Below are positions 54,493-62,641 of a stretch of 64,000 nucleotides of DNA, piece by piece. Source of the stretch: Nocardiopsis ansamitocini. Lineage in GTDB: Bacteria > Actinomycetota > Actinomycetes > Streptosporangiales > Streptosporangiaceae. Each line of letters opens with the position of its first letter. Position 1 is the first letter of the stretch. The notes below the pieces were generated by a model. That model ran no database searches. It was not told the origin of the DNA and worked only from the letters and a program-made list of their open reading frames with translations. The stretch spans positions 1 through 64,000 of the forward strand of contig NZ_BSQG01000004.1 of assembly GCF_030268225.1 (NCBI RefSeq), read 5' to 3'. Both the position numbers and the translations under genes were made by a program.

Positions 54493-55665
54493 ATGCGAAG
54501 CGGTGGTGGGGCGCTGGCGTGGTGGCGCGGTCCCGGCGTGGTCGTCGACGCGCTGGTGGCGGCGGGGTTATGCGTCACGGTGGTGCACTGGCTGTGGCAG
54601 TGGCGTCCGGGCGGGGGGTTCGATCTCGCCGGGCCGGTCGTGGCCATGGTGGTGACGTTCGGTGCGCTGGCGGCGCGCCGGGTGTGGCCGTTGCCGGTGG
54701 CGGTGCTGGTGAGTGCGGGCGTGGTGGCGTGTGTGGCCACGGACATCGTGCGGATGCCGTTTGTGCTCGCCCACGGGATCAGCGTGTACTCGGTGGCGCG
54801 TCATCGCGGGCGCGCGGCCGGGATGACGGCCGCGGGTGTGGGGTCGGCCGCGGTGGCGGTGGCGTACACGTGGTGGGACGGGCAGCCGCTGCTGGACCCC
54901 ATCGGGACGGGGTGGGTGGTGTGGCTGTTGTTGGCGTTGGCGGTGGGCGAGGCCGCCCGGGTGCGCCGCGACTACGTGGTCGAGGTGGAGGGGCGGGCCC
55001 GTCGCGCCGAGGAGTCGCGCGAGCAGGAGGCGCGTCGGCGCGTGGTGGAGGAACGGCTGCGGATCGCGCGTGAACTCCATGACGTGGTGGCCCACCACAT
55101 TGCGGTGGTGAACGTGCAGGCGGGGGTGGCCACGCATCTGATCGGGCACAATCCCGGGGCCGCCGAGGAGGCGCTGGGGCATGTGCGCCGCTCGGGGCGG
55201 GCCGTCATGGTGGAGCTCAACGCGCTGCTCAACGTGTTGCGCCAGTCGGGGGAGCCGGTGGCGCCCACACGGCCTACGCCGGGGGTGGCGCAGTTGGAGG
55301 GGTTGGCGCGGTCGTTCGCCGCGGCGGGACTCCAGGTGGAGTGGGAGGTGGGCGGGCACGCACGTCCGGCACCGTTGGGGGTGGAGCTGGTGGCCTACCG
55401 GTTGGTGCAGGAATCGTTGACCAATGCCCACAAGCACGGCCGCGGGTCGGGGGCGCAGGTGGTGTTGGACTACACCGACGATTCGCTGCGTATCAGGGTG
55501 CGCAACGACCGTGAGCGCGAGATGGGCGAGGGCGGGGCTCCCGGCAGCGGGTTGGGGTTGGTGGGGATGCGTGAGCGGGTGGCTGCGGTGGGTGGGACGC
55601 TGAGTGCGGGCCCCACCCGTGAAGGGTTCGTGGTGGAGGCGGTGCTGCCCATCACCGAGCGGTGA
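54493..55665 (+). CDS. Sensor histidine kinase, HisKA_3 family
   Basis: 390 residues. ATG 54493 is chosen; TAGCGT at 54479-54484 lies eight bases before it and no ribosome-binding site is present, so the message is probably leaderless. Five or six membrane helices cover residues 15-150. The phosphoacceptor His is in RLRIARELHDVVAHHIAVVN; the ATPase has QESLTNAHKHGRGSGAQVV and GSGLGLVGMRERVAAVGG. The stop overlaps the response-regulator GTG. Confidence 0.93.
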   Translation: MRSGGGALAWWRGPGVVVDALVAAGLCVTVVHWLWQWRPGGGFDLAGPVVAMVVTFGALAARRVWPLPVAVLVSAGVVACVATDIVRMPFVLAHGISVYSVARHRGRAAGMTAAGVGSAAVAVAYTWWDGQPLLDPIGTGWVVWLLLALAVGEAARVRRDYVVEVEGRARRAEESREQEARRRVVEERLRIARELHDVVAHHIAVVNVQAGVATHLIGHNPGAAEEALGHVRRSGRAVMVELNALLNVLRQSGEPVAPTRPTPGVAQLEGLARSFAAAGLQVEWEVGGHARPAPLGVELVAYRLVQESLTNAHKHGRGSGAQVVLDYTDDSLRIRVRNDREREMGEGGAPGSGLGLVGMRERVAAVGGTLSAGPTREGFVVEAVLPITER

Positions 55666-56378
55666 GGGCGGGGACGACGACAAGTGGGGGCGACGGGTTG
55701 ATTCGGGTGCTGTTGGCTGATGATCAGACCCTGATCAGGGCCGGGTTTCGGGCCCTGATCGATTCGGCGCCGGACATGGTGGTTGTGGGGGAGGCCGCGA
55801 CGGGCGCCCACGCGGTCGAGTTGGCGCGCTCGACCCGGTGCGACGTGGTGCTGATGGACATCCGTATGCCGGGCATGGACGGGTTGGCGGCCACGCGCGC
55901 GATCACCGCCGACGAGGACCTGGCGGGGGTGCGGGTGTTGATCTTGACGACGTTCGAGATCGACGAGTACGTGTTCCAGGCGCTGCGGGCCGGTGCCAGC
56001 GGGTTCTTGGGCAAGGACGTGGAGCCGGTGGAGTTGTTGGATGCGGTGCGCCGGGTGGAGCAGGGCGACGCGTTGCTGTCACCGGTCGCCCTCAAAGGTC
56101 TGATCGCGAACTTCCTGGCCCAGCCCGATGCCAACCCGTTGGCTGCCAGCGCGCGTCTTGGGGCGTTGACCGCGCGCGAGCGCGAGGTGATGGCGTTGGC
56201 GGGTGCGGGCCTGGGCAACGACGCGATCGCGGAGCGGTTGTTCGTGGCGCCGTTGACGGTCAAGACGCACATCAACCGGGCCATGGTGAAGTTGGGGGCG
56301 CGTGATCGCGCCCAACTGGTGGTCATCGCCTACCAGACGGGGCTGGTCAGCCCCGGGGAGTTCCCTGAGGCGCGGTGA
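55662..56378 (+). CDS. NarL/LuxR-family response regulator
   Basis: 238 residues from GTG 55662, in GTGA overlap with the kinase stop; a TTG at 55698 would give a shorter, also plausible form. Receiver: IRVLLADDQTLIRAGFRAL, phosphoacceptor in DVVLMDIRMPGMDG and ASGFLGKDVEPVELL. LuxR domain: LTAREREVMALAGAGLGND followed by IAERLFVAPLTVKTHINRAM. Forms a two-component system with the kinase upstream. Confidence 0.95.
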   Translation: MRAGTTTSGGDGLIRVLLADDQTLIRAGFRALIDSAPDMVVVGEAATGAHAVELARSTRCDVVLMDIRMPGMDGLAATRAITADEDLAGVRVLILTTFEIDEYVFQALRAGASGFLGKDVEPVELLDAVRRVEQGDALLSPVALKGLIANFLAQPDANPLAASARLGALTAREREVMALAGAGLGNDAIAERLFVAPLTVKTHINRAMVKLGARDRAQLVVIAYQTGLVSPGEFPEAR

Positions 56379-56382
56379 GGTG

Positions 56383-56418
56383 TGGTGTTCCCCGGGCCGG
56401 TGGGCCCGGGGAACACCA
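56383..56418. terminator. Bidirectional terminator
   Basis: TGGTGTTCCCCGGGCC and GGCCCGGGGAACACCA pair perfectly over 16 bases around GGTG, five bases after the response-regulator stop and before the convergent transporter stop. Confidence 0.88.
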
Positions 56419-56470
56419 TCGGTCCCACGGTGCGCGGGCCGGCCCGGGTTGCGTGCCGGCGTGGCCGGCC

Positions 56471-57361
56471 CTAGCGGTGGGACGTGTGGAGGAGGCGCCG
56501 GGTGGGGCGGGGCGCCTCGGGTGGGGCGGGAACGCACAGGAGGACGACGCCGCGCGCGGCCACGATGGCACTCAGCAGCGCCACCCCCGCCCCCCACGGT
56601 CCGCCCGCGTAGGTCTCGCCTATGAACAGCAGGCCCGCGCACACCGATGCCAGCGGGTTGGCCAAGGTCATGGTGGCCAGGGGCGCGCCCACGTCCATGC
56701 GGGAGTAGGCGGCCTGGGACAGCAGTAGGCCCGCGCCGGCGAGGAGCGCGGTGGCGGTCGCGGCCAGGCTCAGCGCGCCCCAGGGCCCGGCTGCGGCTAC
56801 CGCGTCCAGGACGGTCTTGGCCAGGGCCGAGGCCGCCCCGAAGGACACTCCTGCCGCGGCTGCCAGCAGCAGGCTGCGCGTCACCGCCGTGTGTGTCGCG
56901 GTGCTCGCGCCGGCGAGTGCGGCGACCACCGCGCCGGCGGTCGCGCTCAACGCAAGCACGCGGGTGTCGGTGAGGGTGTGTCCGGCGGTTCCCGCGCCGG
57001 CGGTGACCACCAGGACCGACAGGGCCAGGACGGTCAGCAGCGCGCCGTGCCACTGGCGTGGGCTGACACGGCGTGCGGCCAGCCACGCCGACCAGGGCAG
57101 GGCGATGACCAGGGTGAGGGTGCCCAGTGGCTGCACCACGATGAGGGTGCCGTAGGCCAGGGCGACGGCGTGCAGGATCGCGCCGGTGCTGTTGAGGGCG
57201 ACCGAGATCCACCACAGGCGGCGGGTGAGCAGCCGGGAGAGGGGGCGGTGGGGGACGGTGGCGTCGAGTTGGGCGGCCAGGTGGCGCTGGGCCACGGCTC
57301 CGCCCGCGTATCCCAGTGCCGAGACCGCCGAGAGTCCCACGGCGATGCACAGTGCGCTCAC
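56471..57361 (-). CDS. DMT-superfamily (EamA-like) transporter
   Basis: 296 residues from GTG 57361. About nine or ten hydrophobic segments in two halves; the junctions IVVQPLGTLTLVIALPWSAW and MTLANPLASVCAGLLFIGET resemble EamA repeats. The C-terminus is basic and Pro-rich. Substrate unknown. It is a single gene; the 287-base gap upstream (57362-57648) includes an inverted GCTACT/AGTAGC and little else. Confidence 0.85.
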   Translation of the reverse strand: MSALCIAVGLSAVSALGYAGGAVAQRHLAAQLDATVPHRPLSRLLTRRLWWISVALNSTGAILHAVALAYGTLIVVQPLGTLTLVIALPWSAWLAARRVSPRQWHGALLTVLALSVLVVTAGAGTAGHTLTDTRVLALSATAGAVVAALAGASTATHTAVTRSLLLAAAAGVSFGAASALAKTVLDAVAAAGPWGALSLAATATALLAGAGLLLSQAAYSRMDVGAPLATMTLANPLASVCAGLLFIGETYAGGPWGAGVALLSAIVAARGVVLLCVPAPPEAPRPTRRLLHTSHR

Positions 57362-57648
57362 TCCCGCTCCCCTCGTGCGCGCTCGTGGTCGGTGACGGTC
57401 ATGGCTCCACTGTGGCGGTGGGGCGTCTGCGGTGTCGTCGTCCAGGGCGAGACTGTTGCGGCTACTGCGTTGGTAGTAGCACTACGTAGAAGATGCCCTT
57501 TTTTCGGGGTTCTCATCGTTGTTGTGGTGGGTCGTGCCCGGGTGCGGGGCGGGTGATCGCGGTGGTGGGCGGGCTGGGCGGCTTGGTGAATTGCGGCACG
57601 GATTCGCGCGACTTGCGCCTGTTGATTTCCCGTGACGTATGCGGACCT

Positions 57649-58095
57649 GTGATCATTACCAGCGTGTGGCGTTTATTGATCGGTGACCTGTATCCCGACG
57701 CGGAATTCTCCGAGCCGGCGAAGGAGGCTGTGTTCTGGCAGATCGAGAAGGCGTTGGGCCTTCCCGTGCCGCTGGACCTGGTGGAGCTGCTGCGTGAGAC
57801 CAACGGGGTCGCCAACGAGTACGGCGACGCGGTGGTGTGGTCGGCTGAGCGCATCGTGGAGGACAACCTCGCGATCCGCGCCGAGCCCGACTACCGGGAG
57901 TTGTATGCGCCCTTTGACGATCTGCTGTTCTTCGGCGACTCCGACATGGGGCCGCAGTTCGCCTACGTGCACACCGGTTACGGGGCGGGCATCGTGGTGT
58001 GGGACCACGAGACCGACGAGCGCACGCTCACGGTGGTGTCGCTGCGCGACTACCTGGTGCGGTGTTTCAACGACGGCAACGACTGGTTCCGCTGA
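57649..58095 (+). CDS. SMI1/KNR4 (SUKH)-family protein
   Basis: 148 residues from GTG 57649; GTG 57664 is possible. PVPLDLVELLRETNGVANEYG near residues 38-58 is the SUKH core, followed by APFDDLLFFGDSDMGPQFAY and GIVVWDHETDERTLTVVSLR. Bacterial members include immunity proteins against contact-dependent and polymorphic toxins, but no toxin is encoded nearby, so it may be a solitary or regulatory member. Confidence 0.85.
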   Translation: MIITSVWRLLIGDLYPDAEFSEPAKEAVFWQIEKALGLPVPLDLVELLRETNGVANEYGDAVVWSAERIVEDNLAIRAEPDYRELYAPFDDLLFFGDSDMGPQFAYVHTGYGAGIVVWDHETDERTLTVVSLRDYLVRCFNDGNDWFR

Positions 58096-58157
58096 AGCGG
58101 TCAGGGGCGGTGGTGGCACACTGGCCCCCGGAGACGGCGGCCGGTGCCGTTTGGGCC

Positions 58158-59384
58158 TCAGCGCACCGTTACCGGGGCGGGAGCGGGGGATCGGCCGGCG
58201 TGTCTGCGCCGGTCCAGCAGCCCTGAGGCGCCCATGAGGCCCAGGCCCAGCACCGCCAGCACCGACCCCACCAGGTTGGGGGAGGCGTAGCCGTAGCCGG
58301 CGGCGATGACCAGCCCGCCCAGCCACGCGCCCGCGGCGTTGGCCAGGTTCAACGCGGAGTGGTTGAGGGCCGCTGCCAGCGACGGGGCGCCGTGGGCGAC
58401 GTCGATGAGGCGGGTCTGCAGGGCGGGGACCAGGGCGCTGCCGGCGACCCCGATGAGCAGGACGGTTGCGACTGCGGTGACGGGGTGGCGCGCGGTGACG
58501 TAGAACAGCGCCAGCAGCACGATCATGGCGGTGAGGGAGGCGTACATGGTGGCCATGAGGCGGCGGTCGGCCAGGCGCCCGCCCAGGACGTTGCCCACGG
58601 TCATGCCTACGCCGTAGACGGCCAGCACGAGGGGGACCGCGGCCACGTCCAGGCCGGCGACCTCGGTCATCATGGGTTTGATGTAGGTGTAGGCGGCGAA
58701 CATGCCGCCAAATCCCACGGCTCCGGTGAGCAGGGCCAGCCACACCTGTACGCGTTTGAGTGCGCCCAGTTCCGAGCGCATGGTGGCCTGGGGGGCGGGT
58801 GGGGTGCGCGGGACGAAGACCGCGAGCAGGGCCAGGGTGAGGGCGCCCACGCCCACCACGATCCAGTAGGTGCTGCGCCAGCCCAGGGTCTGGGCGGCCA
58901 GGGTCGCGGCGGGGACCCCCACGATGTTGGCGATGCTCAACCCCACCAGGATCATCGAGATGGCCTGGGCGCGTTTGTGCGCGGGGACAAGGCCGGCGGC
59001 CACCACCGAGCCGATCCCGAAGAACGTCCCGTGGGGGATGCCGGTGAGGACGCGCGCGGCCAGCAGCGTGGTGAAGGTGGGGGCCAGGGCGGCTGCTGCG
59101 TTGCCTACGACGAACAGCACCATGAGGGCGATGAGCAGGAATTTGCGGTCCACGCGTGCGCCCAGGGCGGTCAGCAGCGGGGCGCCCACGACCACGCCCA
59201 GGGCGTAGCCGGAGATGAGGTGGCCGGCCGAGGGGATGGACACGCCGAAGTCGGCTGCGACTTCGGGCAGGATGCCCATGGCGACGAATTCAGTCGTTCC
59301 GATACCGAATCCGCCGGCGGCCAGGGCAAGGATCGCGAGGCCGGCCGGGCGCGCGGCGGCGGAGGTGGGGGCGGTGGTAGGCAC
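58158..59384 (-). CDS. MFS transporter, DHA1 family (AraJ/YdhP-like)
   Basis: 408 residues from GTG 59384. Twelve membrane segments. The first contains GFGIGTTEFVAMGILPEVAA, the signature of the AraJ/YdhP group, and ALGARVDRKFLLIALMVLFV is the MFS loop. Members export sugars and drugs. It lies directly next to the chlorinated-pyrrole genes on the same strand as the ligase, and might be the self-protection exporter of that cluster, but the link is only by position. Confidence 0.9.
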   Translation of the reverse strand: MPTTAPTSAAARPAGLAILALAAGGFGIGTTEFVAMGILPEVAADFGVSIPSAGHLISGYALGVVVGAPLLTALGARVDRKFLLIALMVLFVVGNAAAALAPTFTTLLAARVLTGIPHGTFFGIGSVVAAGLVPAHKRAQAISMILVGLSIANIVGVPAATLAAQTLGWRSTYWIVVGVGALTLALLAVFVPRTPPAPQATMRSELGALKRVQVWLALLTGAVGFGGMFAAYTYIKPMMTEVAGLDVAAVPLVLAVYGVGMTVGNVLGGRLADRRLMATMYASLTAMIVLLALFYVTARHPVTAVATVLLIGVAGSALVPALQTRLIDVAHGAPSLAAALNHSALNLANAAGAWLGGLVIAAGYGYASPNLVGSVLAVLGLGLMGASGLLDRRRHAGRSPAPAPVTVR

Positions 59385-59451
59385 GATAGGGGGGAACGGT
59401 CGAGGCGCCGACGATGTTCCTCATCGGGTCATCCCAGGTGTGTGAGTCGTG

Positions 59452-60942
59452 TCATGGATGTCGGTGTGGTGGGGGCTGGGCGGCGAGCACGCGCCGGTCC
59501 ACCTTGCCGTTGGGGGTGCGGGGCAGGGCCCGGAGATAGTGGGCGGCGTCGATGACCATGGATCTGGGCAGCCGGGTGGCACAGTGGCTCTTGAGGTCGA
59601 CGATGTCGGGACGGTGGCTGCCCGCGGGGACCAGGAAGGCCACCAGGCGGGCCTCCAGGCCGGCGCCGGTCACCACCACTGCCGCGGCTGCGAGGTGGGG
59701 GTGGTCGTGGAGGACCGACTCGATCTCGCCCAGTTCCATCCGGTGGCCGCGAACCTTGACCATGGAGTCGTTGCGCCCGAGATAGTGGTAGTCGCCCTTG
59801 CTGTCCTCGACCACTCGGTCGCCGGTGGGGTAGGGGCCGGTTTGGGGGGCGCGGCCCCAGTACCCGAGCATGACCGTTGGGCCGCGCACGACCAGTTCGC
59901 CTTCTTCGCCCGCCTCCACCCGGTCGCCGTTCTCGTCCACGGCCCAGACCTCGTTGTCGCAGCAGGCGCGGCCGATGGCCACCGGGTGGATCCGGTCGGC
60001 GGGGATCTGGTCGACTTCCCAGAAGGTGCACACGTTGGTCTCGGTGGGGCCGTAGAAGTTGAACAGGCGCGCGTGGGGCAGGTGCGCGCGCAGGCGGCGC
60101 AGGTGGGGAAGCGGGTAGGGCTCGCCGGCGAACGCCACGACGCGCAGCGCCGGGAGAGGCGTGTGCAGGAGGCCGCCGTAAAGGGCCATCAGCATGAGCG
60201 CCGACGGCACCGAGTACCACACGGTGATCTCGTTGTCCTGCGCGAAGCGCACCAGTGACCGCGCAGCGTAGGCGGCGTCCTCGGGGACCAGGTAGACGCA
60301 GGCACCGGACCGGAAAGCGGTGTAGAGGTCGAAGACCGACAGGTCGAAATGCAGGGGGGCGTGGCAGGACAGGCGGTCTGTGGCGGTGAGCCGCAGCTCG
60401 GCCGCGGCCCAGTCGACGAACGCCATGGCGTTGGCGTGTGACAGGCATACGCCTTTGGGGCGGCCGGTGGACCCCGAGGTGTAGAGGATGTAGGCGAGGT
60501 CGCCGGGGCCGTCCAGTGCCGGGAGCGGTGCGGGCGTGGATCCCGGCACGTCCCCGACGTGCAAGGAATCGGCGCACAGCAGAGCCGTGTGCGCCCCGGC
60601 CTCGGTGAGTATGCGCAGGCGGGGGGTGTCGGTTGCCACCGCGGCGGCGGCGCAGTCGTCGATGATGTGGCGGGCCCGCTCCAGGGGCGCACCGGGGTCG
60701 ATGGGGACGTAGGCCGCCCCCAGGCGGAGGGCGGCTTGGGTCACGGCGACCGCGTGCACGGACTTGGTCATCCACATCGCGACCCGGTCGCCGGCTCCCA
60801 CCCCAAGCCCGGCCAGTGCCGCGGCCAGCCGGTCGGCTTCGGTGTCGAGGTCGCGGTAGGTGAATGCGGCGGTGGCATCGACCACCGCGCGGGCGTGCGG
60901 GGTGCGGCGGGCGGCCGCGCGCACCAGGGCCTCCAGCCTCAC
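59452..60942 (-). CDS. pltF: L-prolyl-AMP ligase (PltF-like adenylation enzyme)
   Basis: 496 residues; GTG 60942 overlaps the dehydrogenase stop (GTGA). Stand-alone NRPS adenylation domain: LAYILYTSGSTGRPKGVCLS (P-loop), HFDLSVFDLYTAF (with the Asp that binds the alpha-amino group), LFNFYGPTETNVCTF, YPTGDRVVEDSKGDYHYLGR and catalytic Lys in RTPNGKVDRRVLA. Proline is inferred because the neighbours are a prolyl-PCP dehydrogenase, a PCP and a pyrrole halogenase, as in pyoluteorin and aminocoumarin pathways. Confidence 0.92.
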   Translation of the reverse strand: MRLEALVRAAARRTPHARAVVDATAAFTYRDLDTEADRLAAALAGLGVGAGDRVAMWMTKSVHAVAVTQAALRLGAAYVPIDPGAPLERARHIIDDCAAAAVATDTPRLRILTEAGAHTALLCADSLHVGDVPGSTPAPLPALDGPGDLAYILYTSGSTGRPKGVCLSHANAMAFVDWAAAELRLTATDRLSCHAPLHFDLSVFDLYTAFRSGACVYLVPEDAAYAARSLVRFAQDNEITVWYSVPSALMLMALYGGLLHTPLPALRVVAFAGEPYPLPHLRRLRAHLPHARLFNFYGPTETNVCTFWEVDQIPADRIHPVAIGRACCDNEVWAVDENGDRVEAGEEGELVVRGPTVMLGYWGRAPQTGPYPTGDRVVEDSKGDYHYLGRNDSMVKVRGHRMELGEIESVLHDHPHLAAAAVVVTGAGLEARLVAFLVPAGSHRPDIVDLKSHCATRLPRSMVIDAAHYLRALPRTPNGKVDRRVLAAQPPPHRHP

Positions 60943-62066
60943 AATCCCAGCTCCTTGGCGATCTGCTCCAGTTGGATGTCGCAGGTGCCGGAGAAGATCG
61001 TGGCGGCCACGGCGTCGTCGAGGTCGCGGCCCACTCCTGAGGCCGCGTGTACGCCGTGGCCCGCGAAGATCCGTGCCGTGTCCAGCGCGGCGGCGAGAGA
61101 GCCTTCGGCGACTTCGTGTTTGGCCATGGCCACCTCCAGGCGGGCGGGCCGATCGCGGTCCAGGAGCCAGCACGCCCGCCACAGCAGCAGCCTGGCTGCG
61201 TCGAGGCGGATGCGCATGCGCGCTATGCGGTGCGACACGGCCTGATTGGCGGCGATGGAGCGGCCGAACTGGCGGCGCTGGCGCGCGTGGGCGATGCAGC
61301 GGTGCAAAAGACGCTCGGTGCGGCCGAGGTAGGCGGCGAACAGGCAGGTGCGCTCCCAGCGCATGCCCTGTTGGAATATCGCCGCACCCTGGCCGGGGGC
61401 GCCCAGGAGGGCGGCTGCGGGCACCGTACAGCGGGTGAGGTGGACGTGCGAGGCCGGGCAGCGGCGCAACCCGGTTTTGGCGAAGGGCGCGCCGACGGTG
61501 AGGCCGGGGGCGGTGCGCTCCACCGCGAAGGCGCTCACCCCCAAGTGCCCCAGGGAGGGGTCGGTGACCGCGTAGACCACGAACACGTCGGCCAGGGGGC
61601 CGTTGCTGACGAACGTCTTGGTGCCGTTGAGCTCGTAGTGGTCGCCGACCCGGTGCGCCCGCGCGGTCATCGCCATCGCATCGGACCCGGCGGTGTCCTC
61701 GGTGATGGCGTTGGCGCCGATCCATTGCCCCTCGCACAGCAGGGGGAGCATCCTGCGACGGGTCTGGTCGTGTCCGTACTCGGCGATGGGCATCGCGCAG
61801 GCGAAGAGGTGGGCCAGGGCGCCGAAGAGCAGCCCCATGTCGGTGCCCGACCGGCCCAGGCCCTCTGCGGCGTGCGCCGTCTGCAAGAATCCCCGTCCGG
61901 CTCCCCCGTAGCGCCGGGGAACGCTCAACCCCATGACGCCCAGCTCGGCATAGCGTTTCCACTCGTCCTTGGTGAAGTATCCCGGCGCGGGGCAGGGCAG
62001 GGCGTCGGCGCCCAGCCGCATACGGTTGTACTCCTCGTTTTCCTGTTCGGTCCAGTCGAAGTCCAC
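60939..62066 (-). CDS. pltE: L-prolyl-PCP dehydrogenase (PltE-like acyl-CoA dehydrogenase)
   Basis: 375 residues from GTG 62066; TACTGT seven bases upstream and no ribosome-binding site suggest a leaderless message. ALAHLFACAMPIAEYGHDQT, NAITEDTAGSDAMAMTA, MRWERTCLFAAYLGRTERLL, SHRIARMRIRLDAARLLL and ATIFSGTCDIQLEQIAKEL closely follow the PltE/CloN3 group. These flavoenzymes convert prolyl-S-PCP to pyrrole-2-carboxyl-S-PCP by two successive oxidations. The gene is coupled to the ligase and divergent from the PCP gene. Confidence 0.93.
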   Translation of the reverse strand: MDFDWTEQENEEYNRMRLGADALPCPAPGYFTKDEWKRYAELGVMGLSVPRRYGGAGRGFLQTAHAAEGLGRSGTDMGLLFGALAHLFACAMPIAEYGHDQTRRRMLPLLCEGQWIGANAITEDTAGSDAMAMTARAHRVGDHYELNGTKTFVSNGPLADVFVVYAVTDPSLGHLGVSAFAVERTAPGLTVGAPFAKTGLRRCPASHVHLTRCTVPAAALLGAPGQGAAIFQQGMRWERTCLFAAYLGRTERLLHRCIAHARQRRQFGRSIAANQAVSHRIARMRIRLDAARLLLWRACWLLDRDRPARLEVAMAKHEVAEGSLAAALDTARIFAGHGVHAASGVGRDLDDAVAATIFSGTCDIQLEQIAKELGL

Positions 62067-62367
62067 GGGCAGTACAGTAATCCGGTTCCGGGTCTTTTTC
62101 CTCAGTAATTGTGTGGCAACCGTGGGATTTTTTCTTCCGCCTATTGGGGGAGAGGAAGAGTCCGATGCGGCCAATTTTCTCCTCTTCATGGGCGATGGAT
62201 TCACCCGAAATGGTGATGCGGGGTCGATCATTGAGAGTGGGGGAGTCGTGGGGAATCCAGGGAAAATCATCCGTATGCCGGACGCGTCGTGGCGCGTCGA
62301 GTGCGTAGGCTCTGCCGGGGCGTGTTCATCACCCCCCAGTCGCAGGGCGTTTGGACGGAGTCGTCAC
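62067..62367. promoter_or_regulatory. Divergent promoter region of the pyrrole genes
   Basis: 301 bases, more AT-rich than the genes. It should contain promoters for both arms. An imperfect inverted segment GAGGAAGAG...CTCCTCTTC lies near 62151-62190. GGAG at 62357-62360 is the ribosome-binding site of the PCP gene. Confidence 0.45.
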
Positions 62368-62637
62368 GTGGGTGAAACCGATATCCGTGAAATTCTGCTC
62401 GATTATTTGACGAAGGAGGTGATCGAGTCTCCCGGTGCTCGTGTGCGGCCCGACACCGCACTCCTGGAACTCGGAATCCTCAATTCGCTTTCCACGATGA
62501 GGCTCACGTCGTTCATCCATCGCAGGTTCGAGGTGGAGATTCCACTGGAGGACATGGTGGGCCGCAACTTCAAGGACGTGAACTCCATCAGCAGGCTCGT
62601 GGCCGGCCTGCTCGAAGGTTCCAGCGAACAGGGGTAG
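62368..62637 (+). CDS. pltL: Peptidyl carrier protein (PltL-like)
   Basis: 89 residues from GTG 62368 with GGAG seven bases upstream. Phosphopantetheine attachment is Ser40 in LELGILNSLSTMRL (NSL in place of DSL). The helix after it, FIHRRFEVEIPLEDMVG, is typical of carrier proteins. It holds proline during oxidation and chlorination by the neighbours. Four bases separate it from the halogenase. Confidence 0.93.
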   Translation: MGETDIREILLDYLTKEVIESPGARVRPDTALLELGILNSLSTMRLTSFIHRRFEVEIPLEDMVGRNFKDVNSISRLVAGLLEGSSEQG

Positions 62638-62641
62638 TCCC

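Noticed and set aside
59452-61962. A single long ligase gene extending to 61962
   Set aside because: Upstream of GTG 60942 the translation is Arg/Pro-rich and overlaps the PltE-like gene; the GTGA junction at 60942 is the better start.
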